Origin: an uncultured Bradyrhizobium sp.
GTDB taxonomy: Bacteria > Pseudomonadota > Alphaproteobacteria > Rhizobiales > Xanthobacteraceae
DNA length: 46,792 nt
Assembly (NCBI RefSeq): GCF_936943645.1
Contig: NZ_CAKZJO010000013.1
Coordinates: 1-46,792, forward strand
Reading direction: 5' to 3'
This document shows, piece by piece, positions 32,857 through 41,421 of this stretch. The notes beneath the pieces were generated by a model. It was not told the origin of the DNA, made no database searches, and saw nothing but the letters and a program-made list of their open reading frames with translations. How positions within the stretch are numbered: the first letter of the stretch is position 1; each line of letters starts with the position of its first letter. The translations under genes were made by a program, and so were the position numbers.

Positions 32857-33034
32857 GGCATCTCGCCTGACGCCCGCGACTGCTTCGGCTCACCCACCAG
32901 AGCACCTTTTCGACAACAGTACCCGTCTTGCTACCACCCCTTAACGATCACGCATTCCTGATGACTGACGATTATTGACTTTTATCAGTGATTAGTCGAC
33001 ATTCCTCTCATTCGAGCTGCAGGAGTGTCCTTCG

Positions 33035-34141
33035 ATGTTCGTCCGGTCCGTTTTGTCGAGCTATTCCAGGCTGTTGGCAGGTGTGTCGCTGGCCCTGATG
33101 GCCGCCAGCCTGGCTGGGTGCAATGACACCGTCGCCGAGAAGGCCGAGCCGCCGCGGCCGGTTCTGGTTGCGACCGCGCATTATGATGCCGAGACCCCCG
33201 AGCGCAGCTTCGTCGGGACCGTCCGGCCCCGGATCGAGAGTGACCTCGGCTTCCGCGTCGCCGGCAAGGTTGCAAAGCGCCTTGTGGAAGTCGGCCAGAC
33301 CGTCGAGATCGGCCAGCCGCTCGCAACCCTCGATGAGGTCGATTTGAAGCTGCAGGCCGAGCAGGCCGCTGCCGAGCAGACCGCCGCGACCGGCGTGCTG
33401 GCGCAGGCCGCCGCCGCCGAGCAGCGCGCCAAGGATCTGAAGGCCAAGGGCTGGACCACGGACGCGCAGATGGACTCCAGCCGCGCCGCCGCTGACGAGG
33501 CCCGTGCCCGCCTCAACCGCGCCGAGCGCGCGCTCGAGCTGAGCAAGAATTCCCTTTCCTACGCGACGCTTGTTGCCGACGCCCGTGGCGTCGTCACCGC
33601 AACGCTGATCGAGCCCGGCCAGGTGGTCGCCGCGGGCCAGGCTTCGATCCGTGTCGCCCGCTTTGCCGAGAAGGAAGCGGTCGTCGCGATCCCTGAGACG
33701 CTGGTTGGACGTGCCAAGTCGGGCGTCGCCAGCGTCACCCTTTGGTCCGAGCCGAACAAGAAATATGCAGCCAAGCTGCGCGAGATCGCACCGGCGGCCG
33801 ATCCGGCCACGCGCACATACCTTGCAAAGTTCTCGCTGCCCGAGGCCGACGACAAGGTGGCGCTCGGCATGACCGCGACGCTGACGCTGTCGGACGCCGC
33901 GACCGAACGCGTCGCGCGGCTGCCGCTGTCGGCGCTGTTCAACGAAGGCGGCAAGCCGTCCTTCTACGTCGTCGACGACAACGGCGCGCTCACCTTGAGG
34001 CCGGTCGTGGTGAAGTCTTACGAGAGCAAAGACGTCGTGATCACCGGCGGCGTGGAAGAGGGCGCCAAGATCGTGGCCCTCGGCGTGCAGAAGCTCGATC
34101 CGGGCCAGCGGGTGCGGGTCGTCTCGTCACTGTCCTTCTGA
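33035..34141 (+). CDS. RND efflux periplasmic adaptor (membrane fusion) lipoprotein
   Basis: Adaptor subunit of 368 residues linking an RND pump to an outer-membrane channel. The signal ends in a lipobox LAGC with C29 as the lipidated residue. The lipoyl-like half (DLGFRVAGKVAKRLVEVGQTVEIGQPLATLDEVDL) is followed by a helical hairpin rich in alanine and glutamate (LKLQAEQAAAEQ to ALELSKNSL), then the second lipoyl half (ADARGVVTATLIEPGQVV) and the barrel domains. AGGAG precedes the ATG. The pump gene follows after a 178-nt gap with a palindrome. No outer-membrane channel gene is present in the window. Confidence 0.9.
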   Translation: MFVRSVLSSYSRLLAGVSLALMAASLAGCNDTVAEKAEPPRPVLVATAHYDAETPERSFVGTVRPRIESDLGFRVAGKVAKRLVEVGQTVEIGQPLATLDEVDLKLQAEQAAAEQTAATGVLAQAAAAEQRAKDLKAKGWTTDAQMDSSRAAADEARARLNRAERALELSKNSLSYATLVADARGVVTATLIEPGQVVAAGQASIRVARFAEKEAVVAIPETLVGRAKSGVASVTLWSEPNKKYAAKLREIAPAADPATRTYLAKFSLPEADDKVALGMTATLTLSDAATERVARLPLSALFNEGGKPSFYVVDDNGALTLRPVVVKSYESKDVVITGGVEEGAKIVALGVQKLDPGQRVRVVSSLSF

Positions 34142-34207
34142 GTTTTTCTAGAGGTTACGTCGTGTGAGGTGAGTTTCGGCCTTTGTCCCTAAGCAAAGGC
34201 TGAAGCG

Positions 34208-34250
34208 GCGAAGCGATCCAGAACCTGCCCAGCCCCCTGGATTGCTTCGC
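34208..34250. repeat. Palindromic element with GATTGCTTCGC arm
   Basis: GCGAAGCGATCCAG (34208-34221) and CTGGATTGCTTCGC (34237-34250) are inverse copies with one mismatch. The same arm sequence occurs in the larger element at 38176, so this is a shorter relative. It lies between the adaptor and pump genes and could lower transcription into the pump gene. Confidence 0.75.
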
Positions 34251-34319
34251 TGCCTCCCGACGACGGTTTGAACTGAGCGGCTGTGGTTATTGCAACTGGA
34301 TCGTGTTTCGGAGAGAGCG

Positions 34320-37300
34320 ATGAAGCGCTTCAACCTTTCGGCCTGGGCCGTCAGCCATCCGACGCTGGTTCTCTTCCTGATGCTCGTGCTCGGCGTCGCC
34401 GGCTTCTTCTCCTACGAGAAGCTCGGCCGCGCCGAGGATCCGTTCTTCACGGTGAAGGTGGTCAACGTCTCCGTGATCTGGCCCGGCGCGACCGCGCAGG
34501 AAATGCAGACGCAGGTCGCCGATCCCATCGAGAAGAAGCTCCAGGAACTGCCCTATTTCGAGAAGGTGCAGACCTATTCCAAGCCCGCCTTCACCGCGCT
34601 CCAGGTCACCTTCCGCGACAACACGCCGCCGAAGGACGTGCCCTATCTCTTCTATCTCTTGCGCAAGAAGCTGGTCGACGTGCAGGGCCAGTTGCCGTCG
34701 GGCATTCTCGGGCCCGTCGTCAACGACGAGTTCTCCGACGTCGATTCCATCCTCTACATGATGACCGGCGACGGCGCCGATTATGCCCAGCTCAAGAAGG
34801 TCTCCGAAGGTTTTCGCCAGCGCCTGTTGAAGGTGCCTGGCGTGACCAAGGTCGACGTCTACGGCAACCAGGATGAGCGCATCTTCGTCGAGTTCAGCCA
34901 CGCCAAGCTCGCCACCCTCGGCATCACGCCGCAGGCGGTGTTCGATTCGCTCGCCAAGCAGAACAACGTGACGCCCGCCGGCACGGTCGAGACGTCCTCG
35001 CAGCGCGTGCCGCTGCGCGTCACCGGCGCGCTCGACGGCGCCAAGGCGGTCGCCGAAACGCCGGTCGAGAGCAACGGCCGCGTGTTCCGCCTAGGTGACA
35101 TCGCCACGGTTACCCACGGCTATGTCGATCCGCCGAGCTTCGTCGTCCGCCAGGAGGGCAAGGCGGCCATCGGCATCGGCGTCGTCACCGCCAAGGGCGC
35201 CAACATCCTCGAGCTCGGCAAGGAGGTCGAGAAGGCGACGGCCGAGTTCATGAAGGCCGTGCCGCAAGGCATCGACGTCAAGCTCATCGCCGACCAGCCC
35301 AAGGTGGTCGAGCACGCCGTCGGCGAGTTCGTGCACTCCTTCATGGAAGCGCTCGTCATTGTGCTGTTCGTTTCGTTCCTGGCGCTGGGCTGGCGCACCG
35401 GCGTCGTGGTCGCGCTGTCGGTGCCGCTGGTGCTCGGCATCGTCTTCGTCGTCATGAACACGATGTCGCTCGACCTGCACCGCATCACGCTCGGCGCACT
35501 GATCATCGCGCTCGGGCTCTTGGTCGATGATGCCATCATTGCGGTCGAGATGATGGTGGTGAAGATGGAGCAGGGATGGGACCGCATGCGGGCGGCGTCC
35601 TTTGCCTGGGAATCTACTGCGTTTCCGATGCTCACGGGAACGCTGGTCACGGCCGCTGGCTTCCTCCCCATCGGCTTTGCCAATTCGGCGGTCGGCGAAT
35701 ATGCCGGCAGCATCTTCTGGATCGTTGCGATCGCGCTGGTCGCCTCCTGGTTCGTGGCGGTGATCTTCACGCCTTATATCGGCGTCAAGCTGCTGCCGGA
35801 GATGAAGGCCCACCACAACCACGATCCGCATGCGGTCTACGAGACCCGCATGTACCGGGGCTTGCGCGCCATCGTGCAATGGTGCGTCAACCACCGCATC
35901 ACCGTGGTGGCCGCGACCGTCGGCGTCTTCATCGCCTCGATCGTCGGCTTCGGCCATGTCCAGCAGCAGTTCTTCCCGCTCTCGGAGCGGCCCGAGCTGT
36001 TCTTCCAGTTGCGCCTGCCGGAGGGCACCGCCTTCAACGTCACCGAAAAGGCGGTGAAGCAGGCCGAGACGCTTCTCAAGGACGACAAGGACATCGAGAC
36101 CTACACGTCCTATGTCGGCCAGGGCTCGCCGCGCTTCTGGCTTGGCCTCAATCCGCAGCTGCCGAACGAGGCCTTTGCCGAGATCGTCATCGTCGCCAAG
36201 GGCGTCGAGGCGCGTGAACGCATCAAGGCCAAGATCGAGAACGCGGTTGCCGAGGGCATGTTGTCCGAGGCGCGCGTCCGCGTCGACCGCTTCAACTTCG
36301 GCCCGCCCGTCGGCTTCCCCGTCCAGTTCCGCGTGATCGGTCCCGACGCCAATACGGTGCGCGAGATCGCCTATCAGGTCCGCGACGTCATGCGGCAGAA
36401 CAAGAGCGTCAAGGACGTCCAGCTCGACTGGAACGAGCAGTCGCCTTACCTCAAGCTCGTCGTCGATCAGGACCGCGCCCGCGCCATGGGCCTGACCCCG
36501 CAGGACGTCTCACAAGCGCTGGCGATGCTGATCTCGGGTTCGCAGGTCACGACCGTGCGCGACGGCATCGAGAAGATCGGCGTGGTCGCCCGTGCGATCC
36601 CGTCCGAGCGCCTCGATCTCGGCGGCGTCGGCGACCTCACCATCACCTCGCGCAATGGCGTTGCCGTGCCGCTGCAACAGATCGCCAAGATCGAGTATGC
36701 GCATGAGGAGCCGATCATGTGGCGGCGGAATCGCGACATGGCCATCACCGTGCGCTCCGACGTCGTCGACGGCGTGCAGGCGCCCGACGTGACCAATCAG
36801 ATCACGCCGAAGCTGAAGGCGATCAAGGATCACCTCGAGCCGGCCTACCGGATCGAGGCGGGCGGCGCCTTCGAGGAATCGGCCAAGGGCAATGCCTCGA
36901 TCTTCATCCTCTTTCCGGTGATGGTCATGGTGATGCTGACGCTGCTGATGATCCAGCTGCAGAGCTTCTCGCGCCTGATCCTGGTGTTCCTGACCGCGCC
37001 GCTCGGCATCGTCGGTGCCTCGCTCGGGCTCAACGTCGCCAATGCCCCGTTCGGCTTCGTGGCGCTGCTCGGCCTGATCGCGCTTGCCGGCATGATCATG
37101 CGCAACACGGTCATCCTGGTCGACCAGATCGAGACCGACGTCTCCCACGGCCTGACCCGGCGCGAGGCGATCGTGGAGGCCACCGTCCGCCGTGCCCGTC
37201 CCGTGGTGCTGACGGCGCTCGCCGCCATCCTCGCCATGATCCCGCTGTCGCGCTCGGCGTTCTGGGGTCCCATGGCGATCACCATCATGGGTGGCCTGTT

Positions 37301-37457
37301 TGTGGCGACATTCCTGACGCTCCTGTACCTGCCGGGCCTCTATGCACTCTGGTTCAGGAAGAGCCTGGACGAGGCCGGTACCCCTGAGCAGCCTGCCGCG
37401 CCGCAGCATGGGAGCGATGACCAGCACGCAATTCCGCTTGCCGAAGCGGCTGAATAG
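34320..37457 (+). CDS. RND efflux pump, inner-membrane permease
   Basis: Proton-driven drug/solvent exporter of 1045 residues, standard for the HAE1 group. FNLSAWAVSHPTLVLFLMLVLGVAGFFSYEKLGRAEDP is the family N-terminus; the helix-4 motif GLLVDDAIIAVEMMVVKMEQG has the two aspartates of the proton relay; LLGLIALAGMIMRNTVILVDQIE lies in the second half. Two large periplasmic loops and twelve helices are predicted. GGAGAGAG is just before the ATG at 34320; a further in-frame start ten codons up is less likely. It forms a unit with the adaptor upstream and the TetR gene 33 nt downstream. Confidence 0.93.
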   Translation: MKRFNLSAWAVSHPTLVLFLMLVLGVAGFFSYEKLGRAEDPFFTVKVVNVSVIWPGATAQEMQTQVADPIEKKLQELPYFEKVQTYSKPAFTALQVTFRDNTPPKDVPYLFYLLRKKLVDVQGQLPSGILGPVVNDEFSDVDSILYMMTGDGADYAQLKKVSEGFRQRLLKVPGVTKVDVYGNQDERIFVEFSHAKLATLGITPQAVFDSLAKQNNVTPAGTVETSSQRVPLRVTGALDGAKAVAETPVESNGRVFRLGDIATVTHGYVDPPSFVVRQEGKAAIGIGVVTAKGANILELGKEVEKATAEFMKAVPQGIDVKLIADQPKVVEHAVGEFVHSFMEALVIVLFVSFLALGWRTGVVVALSVPLVLGIVFVVMNTMSLDLHRITLGALIIALGLLVDDAIIAVEMMVVKMEQGWDRMRAASFAWESTAFPMLTGTLVTAAGFLPIGFANSAVGEYAGSIFWIVAIALVASWFVAVIFTPYIGVKLLPEMKAHHNHDPHAVYETRMYRGLRAIVQWCVNHRITVVAATVGVFIASIVGFGHVQQQFFPLSERPELFFQLRLPEGTAFNVTEKAVKQAETLLKDDKDIETYTSYVGQGSPRFWLGLNPQLPNEAFAEIVIVAKGVEARERIKAKIENAVAEGMLSEARVRVDRFNFGPPVGFPVQFRVIGPDANTVREIAYQVRDVMRQNKSVKDVQLDWNEQSPYLKLVVDQDRARAMGLTPQDVSQALAMLISGSQVTTVRDGIEKIGVVARAIPSERLDLGGVGDLTITSRNGVAVPLQQIAKIEYAHEEPIMWRRNRDMAITVRSDVVDGVQAPDVTNQITPKLKAIKDHLEPAYRIEAGGAFEESAKGNASIFILFPVMVMVMLTLLMIQLQSFSRLILVFLTAPLGIVGASLGLNVANAPFGFVALLGLIALAGMIMRNTVILVDQIETDVSHGLTRREAIVEATVRRARPVVLTALAAILAMIPLSRSAFWGPMAITIMGGLFVATFLTLLYLPGLYALWFRKSLDEAGTPEQPAAPQHGSDDQHAIPLAEAAE

Positions 37458-37490
37458 ATGAGAAGACTGCTGACCAACGAGTCCTGACTG

Positions 37491-38090
37491 ATGGCCCTTA
37501 TTTCGGAACATATCGAAGTCGACACCCGGGATCGGATCCTCGAGGTGGCCGAGCGGTTGTTCCGCCAGATCGGCTACCAGAAGACCACGGTCGGCGACAT
37601 CGCCAAGGAGCTCAGGATGAGCCCCGCCAATGTCTATCGCTTCTTCGAATCGAAGAAGGCGATCCACCAGGCGGTGGCGCGGGGCCTGATGGGCGAGGTC
37701 GAGCTCGAGGCGCAGCGGATCGTGGCGCGGCCCGGTCCGGTGCCGGAGCGCTTCCGGGAATTGCTCACCACCATCCATCGCATGAATACCGAGCGCTATG
37801 TCGGCGACAACAAGCTGCACGAGATGGTCGAGATCGCGATGCAGGAGGATTGGCAGGTCTGCGTCAACCATATGGAGTGCATCGCCGGCGTTGTCGGCCA
37901 GATGATCGCCCAGGGCGTGGCCTCCGGCGAGTTCGAGGCGAGGGACCTCCAGCTGGCCTCGCTGTGCGCCTGCACCGCGATGATGCGTTTCTTCCACCCC
38001 CAGATGATCGCCCAGTGCGCCACCAAGCCGGGCCCGACCATCGACCAGATGATCGATTTCGTCATCGCGGGTCTGTCCCCGCGCCACTGA
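37491..38090 (+). CDS. TetR/AcrR-family regulator of the RND operon
   Basis: DNA-binding protein of 199 residues. The helix-turn-helix reads DRILEVAERLFRQIGYQKTTVGDIAKELRMSPANVYRFFESKKAIHQAV, characteristic of TetR. The C-terminal domain resembles the TetR_C group with hydrophobic helices around HEMVEIAMQEDWQVCVNHMECI. It is the third gene of the efflux unit, on the same strand. Such regulators usually repress their pump and are released by its substrates. No clear operator could be fixed upstream of 33035, although that gap is AT-rich (32940-33005). Confidence 0.88.
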   Translation: MALISEHIEVDTRDRILEVAERLFRQIGYQKTTVGDIAKELRMSPANVYRFFESKKAIHQAVARGLMGEVELEAQRIVARPGPVPERFRELLTTIHRMNTERYVGDNKLHEMVEIAMQEDWQVCVNHMECIAGVVGQMIAQGVASGEFEARDLQLASLCACTAMMRFFHPQMIAQCATKPGPTIDQMIDFVIAGLSPRH

Positions 38091-38175
38091 CGTGGCGGCG
38101 GGTTTCCCCTTATAAGCGGGCCGACTGCCCCAGGCTGACCGACTGGTGGCGGGCCAGGACGGATCAACACACTCC

Positions 38176-38253
38176 GTCATTGCGAGCGTAGCGAAGCAAT
38201 CCAGACTGTCTCCGCGGAGGGATTCTGGATTGCTTCGCTGCGCTCGCAATGAC
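38176..38253. repeat. 78-bp palindromic repeat (GTCATTGCGAGCG type)
   Basis: Long arms GTCATTGCGAGCG-AGCGAAGCAATCCAGA and TCTGGATTGCTTCGC-GCGCTCGCAATGAC pair almost perfectly around a GC-rich centre (CTCCGCGGAG). It is a well-known dispersed palindrome type in Bradyrhizobium. It ends 19 bp before the flavin reductase start and is in frame with it, but the frame upstream is not coding. Confidence 0.85.
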
Positions 38254-38271
38254 GAGCAAGGGAAAGCCAGC

Positions 38272-38895
38272 GTGACCGAGAAAGACCTGTACTACTACGA
38301 GCCCTCCAAGGGCCACGGCCTCAAGCACGATCCCTTCAACGCCATCATCGCGCCGCGGCCGATCGGCTGGATCTCCTCCCGCGACACCAAGGGCCACGTC
38401 AATCTGGCGCCCTACAGCTTCTTCAACGCGTTCTGCTACGTGCCGCCGATCATCGGCTTTTCCTCCACCAACTGGAAGGACACGGTCGAGAACATCCAGC
38501 AGACCGGCGAGTTCGTCTGGAATCTCGCCACGATGGACCTCGCCAAGCACATGAACGCGACTGCCGCGCATGTCGCCCCTGAAGTCGACGAGTTCAAGCT
38601 CGCGGGGCTGACCGCCGTCCCCGGCAAGCTCGTCAACGTACCGCGCGTCGGCGAAAGCCCGGTCGCCTTCGAGTGCAAGGTGTCCGACATCGTCCGCCTC
38701 AAGGGCGCCGACGGCAAGGAGGCCGATGCCTGGCTGACGCTGGGCGAGGTCGTCGCCGTGCACATCGACCAGGCCATGATCAAGGACGGCGTCTACCAGA
38801 CCGCCGCCGCCCGCCCGATCGTCCGCGCCGGCCGCCGCGGCGACTATTTCGAGATCAAGCCGGAAAACATGTTCGAGATGGTGCGGCCGGATTAG
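38272..38895 (+). CDS. Flavin reductase-like FMN-binding protein
   Basis: A 207-residue protein of the flavin reductase-like, FMN-binding split-barrel family. FNAIIAPRPIGWISSRDTKGHVNLAPYSFFNAFCYVPPIIGFSS holds the FMN phosphate and ring contacts, and TGEFVWNLATMDLAKHMN follows. Related proteins reduce flavin for a partner monooxygenase, or have uncharacterised roles. No partner is beside it. Translation likely begins at GTG (GTGACCGAG) with GGGAAAG upstream; the longer frame runs back into a palindromic repeat. Palindromic elements flank the gene on both sides. Confidence 0.82.
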   Translation: MTEKDLYYYEPSKGHGLKHDPFNAIIAPRPIGWISSRDTKGHVNLAPYSFFNAFCYVPPIIGFSSTNWKDTVENIQQTGEFVWNLATMDLAKHMNATAAHVAPEVDEFKLAGLTAVPGKLVNVPRVGESPVAFECKVSDIVRLKGADGKEADAWLTLGEVVAVHIDQAMIKDGVYQTAAARPIVRAGRRGDYFEIKPENMFEMVRPD

Positions 38896-38907
38896 GCCGG
38901 GCGCGCT

Positions 38908-38990
38908 GTCATTCCGGGGCGCGCCGTCAGGCGCGAGCTATGGTGCGCAATTGCGCACCATGGCTCACGCTTCGCGTGCCCCGGAATGAC
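38908..38990. repeat. 83-bp palindromic repeat (GTCATTCCGGGGC type)
   Basis: GTCATTCCGGGGC (38908-38920) pairs with GCCCCGGAATGAC (38978-38990); inside, GAGCTATGGTGCGCAA and TTGCGCACCATGGCTC form an almost exact second palindrome centred near 38950. It may act as terminator of the flavin reductase gene. The rest of the gap up to 39153 shows no gene. Confidence 0.83.
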
Positions 38991-39153
38991 GTGAGAAGAC
39001 ATCTCGGCCCATCCTCCCGGAACTGCCCGCGCACCCTGGCCGTTATGGTCCGGGGCCGCCCGGCCGCGTCAATTTTGCAGCCGAAACCTTCACGCACCCC
39101 CGGCCACTTTCCGCTAAAATGCCCGACAACCGCGCCGATGCATGAGGTCTGCC

Positions 39154-41421
39154 ATGAGCTTCCGCCGCGACAAAATCACCAAGCCGATCTTCGCCTGGGC
39201 GCGCGGCGTGCTGCCGGCGATGTCCGCGACCGAGCGCGAGGCGCTGGAGGCGGGCGACGTCTGGTGGGACGCCGATCTCTTTACCGGCAACCCCGATTGG
39301 TCGAAGCTGCTGAAAATTGCGCCGGCCAGATTGACGGAGGAGGAGCAGGCCTTCCTCAACGGTCCCGTCGACGAGCTTTGCGCCATGCTCGACGAGTGGA
39401 AGATTTTTTGGGAATGGCGCGATCTGCCGCAGGACGTCTGGCATTTCGTCAAGCGCGAGAAGTTCTTCGGCATGATCATTCCGAAGGAGTTCGGCGGCCT
39501 CGGCTTCTCGCCCTATGCGCATTCGGAAGTGGTGCGCAAGATTTCGACCCGCTCGATCGCCGCCGCCGTCACGGTGATGGTGCCGAATTCGCTCGGGCCC
39601 GGCGAGCTCCTGATGCGCTTTGGGACGAAGGAGCAGCAGGAGCGCTGGCTGCCTCGCCTGGCCGATGGCCGCGACATTCCCTGCTTCGGTCTCACCAGCC
39701 CCGAGGCCGGCTCCGATGCTGCCTCGATGGTCGACACCGGCGTCATCTGCAAGGGCAGCTTCGAGGGCCGCGAGGTCATCGGCCTCCGCCTCAACTGGCA
39801 CAAGCGCTACATCACGCTCGGCCCGGTCGCGACGCTGCTGGGCCTTGCCTTCAAGGCCTATGATCCCGATCACCTCGTCGGCACCGACGAAGTGCTCGGC
39901 ATCACCGTCGCGCTGATCCCGACCGATCTGCCCGGCGTCGAGATCGGCCAGCGCCATCTGCCCTCGATGCAGGTGTTCCAGAACGGCCCCAATTGGGGCC
40001 GCGACGTCTTCATCCCGCTCGACTACGTCATCGGCGGCAAGGAGCGTATCGGGCAGGGTTGGAAGATGCTGATGACCGCGCTCGCCGCCGGCCGCGGCAT
40101 CTCGCTGCCGTCGCTCTCTGCTGCGGGTGCCGCCTATGCCGCGCGCACCACCGGCGCCTATGCGCGCATCCGCGAACAGTTCGGCATCTCCATCTCCAAG
40201 TTTGAAGGCGTCGAGGAGCCGCTCGCGCGCATCGTCGCCACCGCCTATCAGCTCGATGCCGCGCGCCGGCTGACCTGCGCGGCGCTCAATGCCGGCGTTC
40301 ATCCCGCCGTCATCTCCGGCATCATGAAGCTGCACGCGACCGAGCGGATGCGCGTCGCGGTGGACGATGCCATGGACATCCATGGCGGCAAGGCCGTGAT
40401 CGACGGCCCGCAGAACTATCTCGGTAATCTGCATCGCGCCGTGCCCGTCGGCATCACGGTGGAAGGCGCCAACATCCTGACCCGCAATCTCATCGTGTTC
40501 GGGCAGGGCGCGATTCGCGCCCATCCTTATCTGCTCGACGAGATGAACGCGCTCGCCGATCCCGATCGCGAGCGTGGGCTCACGGCCTTTGACAAGGCGT
40601 TCTGGAAACATGTCGGCCATAGCTTCCTGACCCTGTTCCGTGCCTTCGGCCGGAGCTGGACCTTCGGCGCCTTTGCAATGGCGCCGGACGCCGGCGATGC
40701 CACGCCATTCTACCGCCAGCTCTCGCGCTACTCGGCGGCCTTCGCGCTCTGTGCCGACATGGCACTGCTCACGCTCGGTGGCGCGCTCAAGCGTAAGGAG
40801 ATGCTGTCGGCGCGGTTCGGCGACATTCTCTCCGAGCTGTATCTGCTCTCGGCTGCGCTCAAACGCTGGCAGGACGAGGGCCGGCAGAAGGAAGACTTCG
40901 CCGCGCTTGAATGGTGCATGGCGACCGGCTCCAGGACGATCGAGAACCGGCTGGCCGAGATCCTCGCCAATCTGCCGAACCGCTTTATCGCCGGCTTCCT
41001 CAAGCTCGTGGTCCAGCCGTTCGGCGCCCGCGTGCTCGGCCCCTCCGACCGCGTCGTGCACGAATGCGCTGGCATCGTGCTGGAGCCGTCGGCGGCGCGC
41101 GAGCGCCTGACGCCGGATCTGGCCCATGTCGATGACGACGGCGGTTTAGCGCGGCTGGAGCGCGCCTTCAAGCTGGTCACCGGCACCGAGGCGATCGCCA
41201 AGCGCCTGCGCGCCGCACAGCTGCGCGACTGGAAGGATGCCGTCGCCAAGGGCGTGATCACGCAGGCCGAGGGCGAGCAACTGGCGGCTGCGCATGAAGC
41301 TGTCACCGCAGTGATCGCGGTCGACGATTTCGCGCCGGAGGCGCTGTCGCCGATTTACAAGAAAACCGTGAATGTGCATCAGTTCTTCCAGGAACTCGGT
41401 GAGCAGAGGGCGGCGAGCTGA
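39154..41421 (+). CDS. fadE: Acyl-CoA dehydrogenase, FadE type
   Basis: First step of fatty-acid beta-oxidation: FAD-dependent formation of trans-2-enoyl-CoA. At 755 residues it belongs to the long FadE class with an extra C-terminal domain (DUF1974). FGLTSPEAGSDAASM is the FAD/substrate loop; the catalytic glutamate is E437 in VEGANILTRNLIVFGQGAIRAHPY, and the C-terminus ends with the typical PIYKKTVNVHQFF stretch. GAGG lies 5 nt before the ATG at 39154; an ATG four codons up is possible. Its stop overlaps the start of the thiolase gene (ATGA), so the two are coupled. Confidence 0.92.
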   Translation: MSFRRDKITKPIFAWARGVLPAMSATEREALEAGDVWWDADLFTGNPDWSKLLKIAPARLTEEEQAFLNGPVDELCAMLDEWKIFWEWRDLPQDVWHFVKREKFFGMIIPKEFGGLGFSPYAHSEVVRKISTRSIAAAVTVMVPNSLGPGELLMRFGTKEQQERWLPRLADGRDIPCFGLTSPEAGSDAASMVDTGVICKGSFEGREVIGLRLNWHKRYITLGPVATLLGLAFKAYDPDHLVGTDEVLGITVALIPTDLPGVEIGQRHLPSMQVFQNGPNWGRDVFIPLDYVIGGKERIGQGWKMLMTALAAGRGISLPSLSAAGAAYAARTTGAYARIREQFGISISKFEGVEEPLARIVATAYQLDAARRLTCAALNAGVHPAVISGIMKLHATERMRVAVDDAMDIHGGKAVIDGPQNYLGNLHRAVPVGITVEGANILTRNLIVFGQGAIRAHPYLLDEMNALADPDRERGLTAFDKAFWKHVGHSFLTLFRAFGRSWTFGAFAMAPDAGDATPFYRQLSRYSAAFALCADMALLTLGGALKRKEMLSARFGDILSELYLLSAALKRWQDEGRQKEDFAALEWCMATGSRTIENRLAEILANLPNRFIAGFLKLVVQPFGARVLGPSDRVVHECAGIVLEPSAARERLTPDLAHVDDDGGLARLERAFKLVTGTEAIAKRLRAAQLRDWKDAVAKGVITQAEGEQLAAAHEAVTAVIAVDDFAPEALSPIYKKTVNVHQFFQELGEQRAAS

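Noticed and set aside
38176..38253. Phage or integron attachment site
   Set aside because: The palindrome belongs to a dispersed repeat type; no integrase, tRNA or flanking duplication is present.
39043..41127. A 694-codon reverse open frame opposite fadE
   Set aside because: Antisense shadow; fadE is complete with all catalytic motifs.
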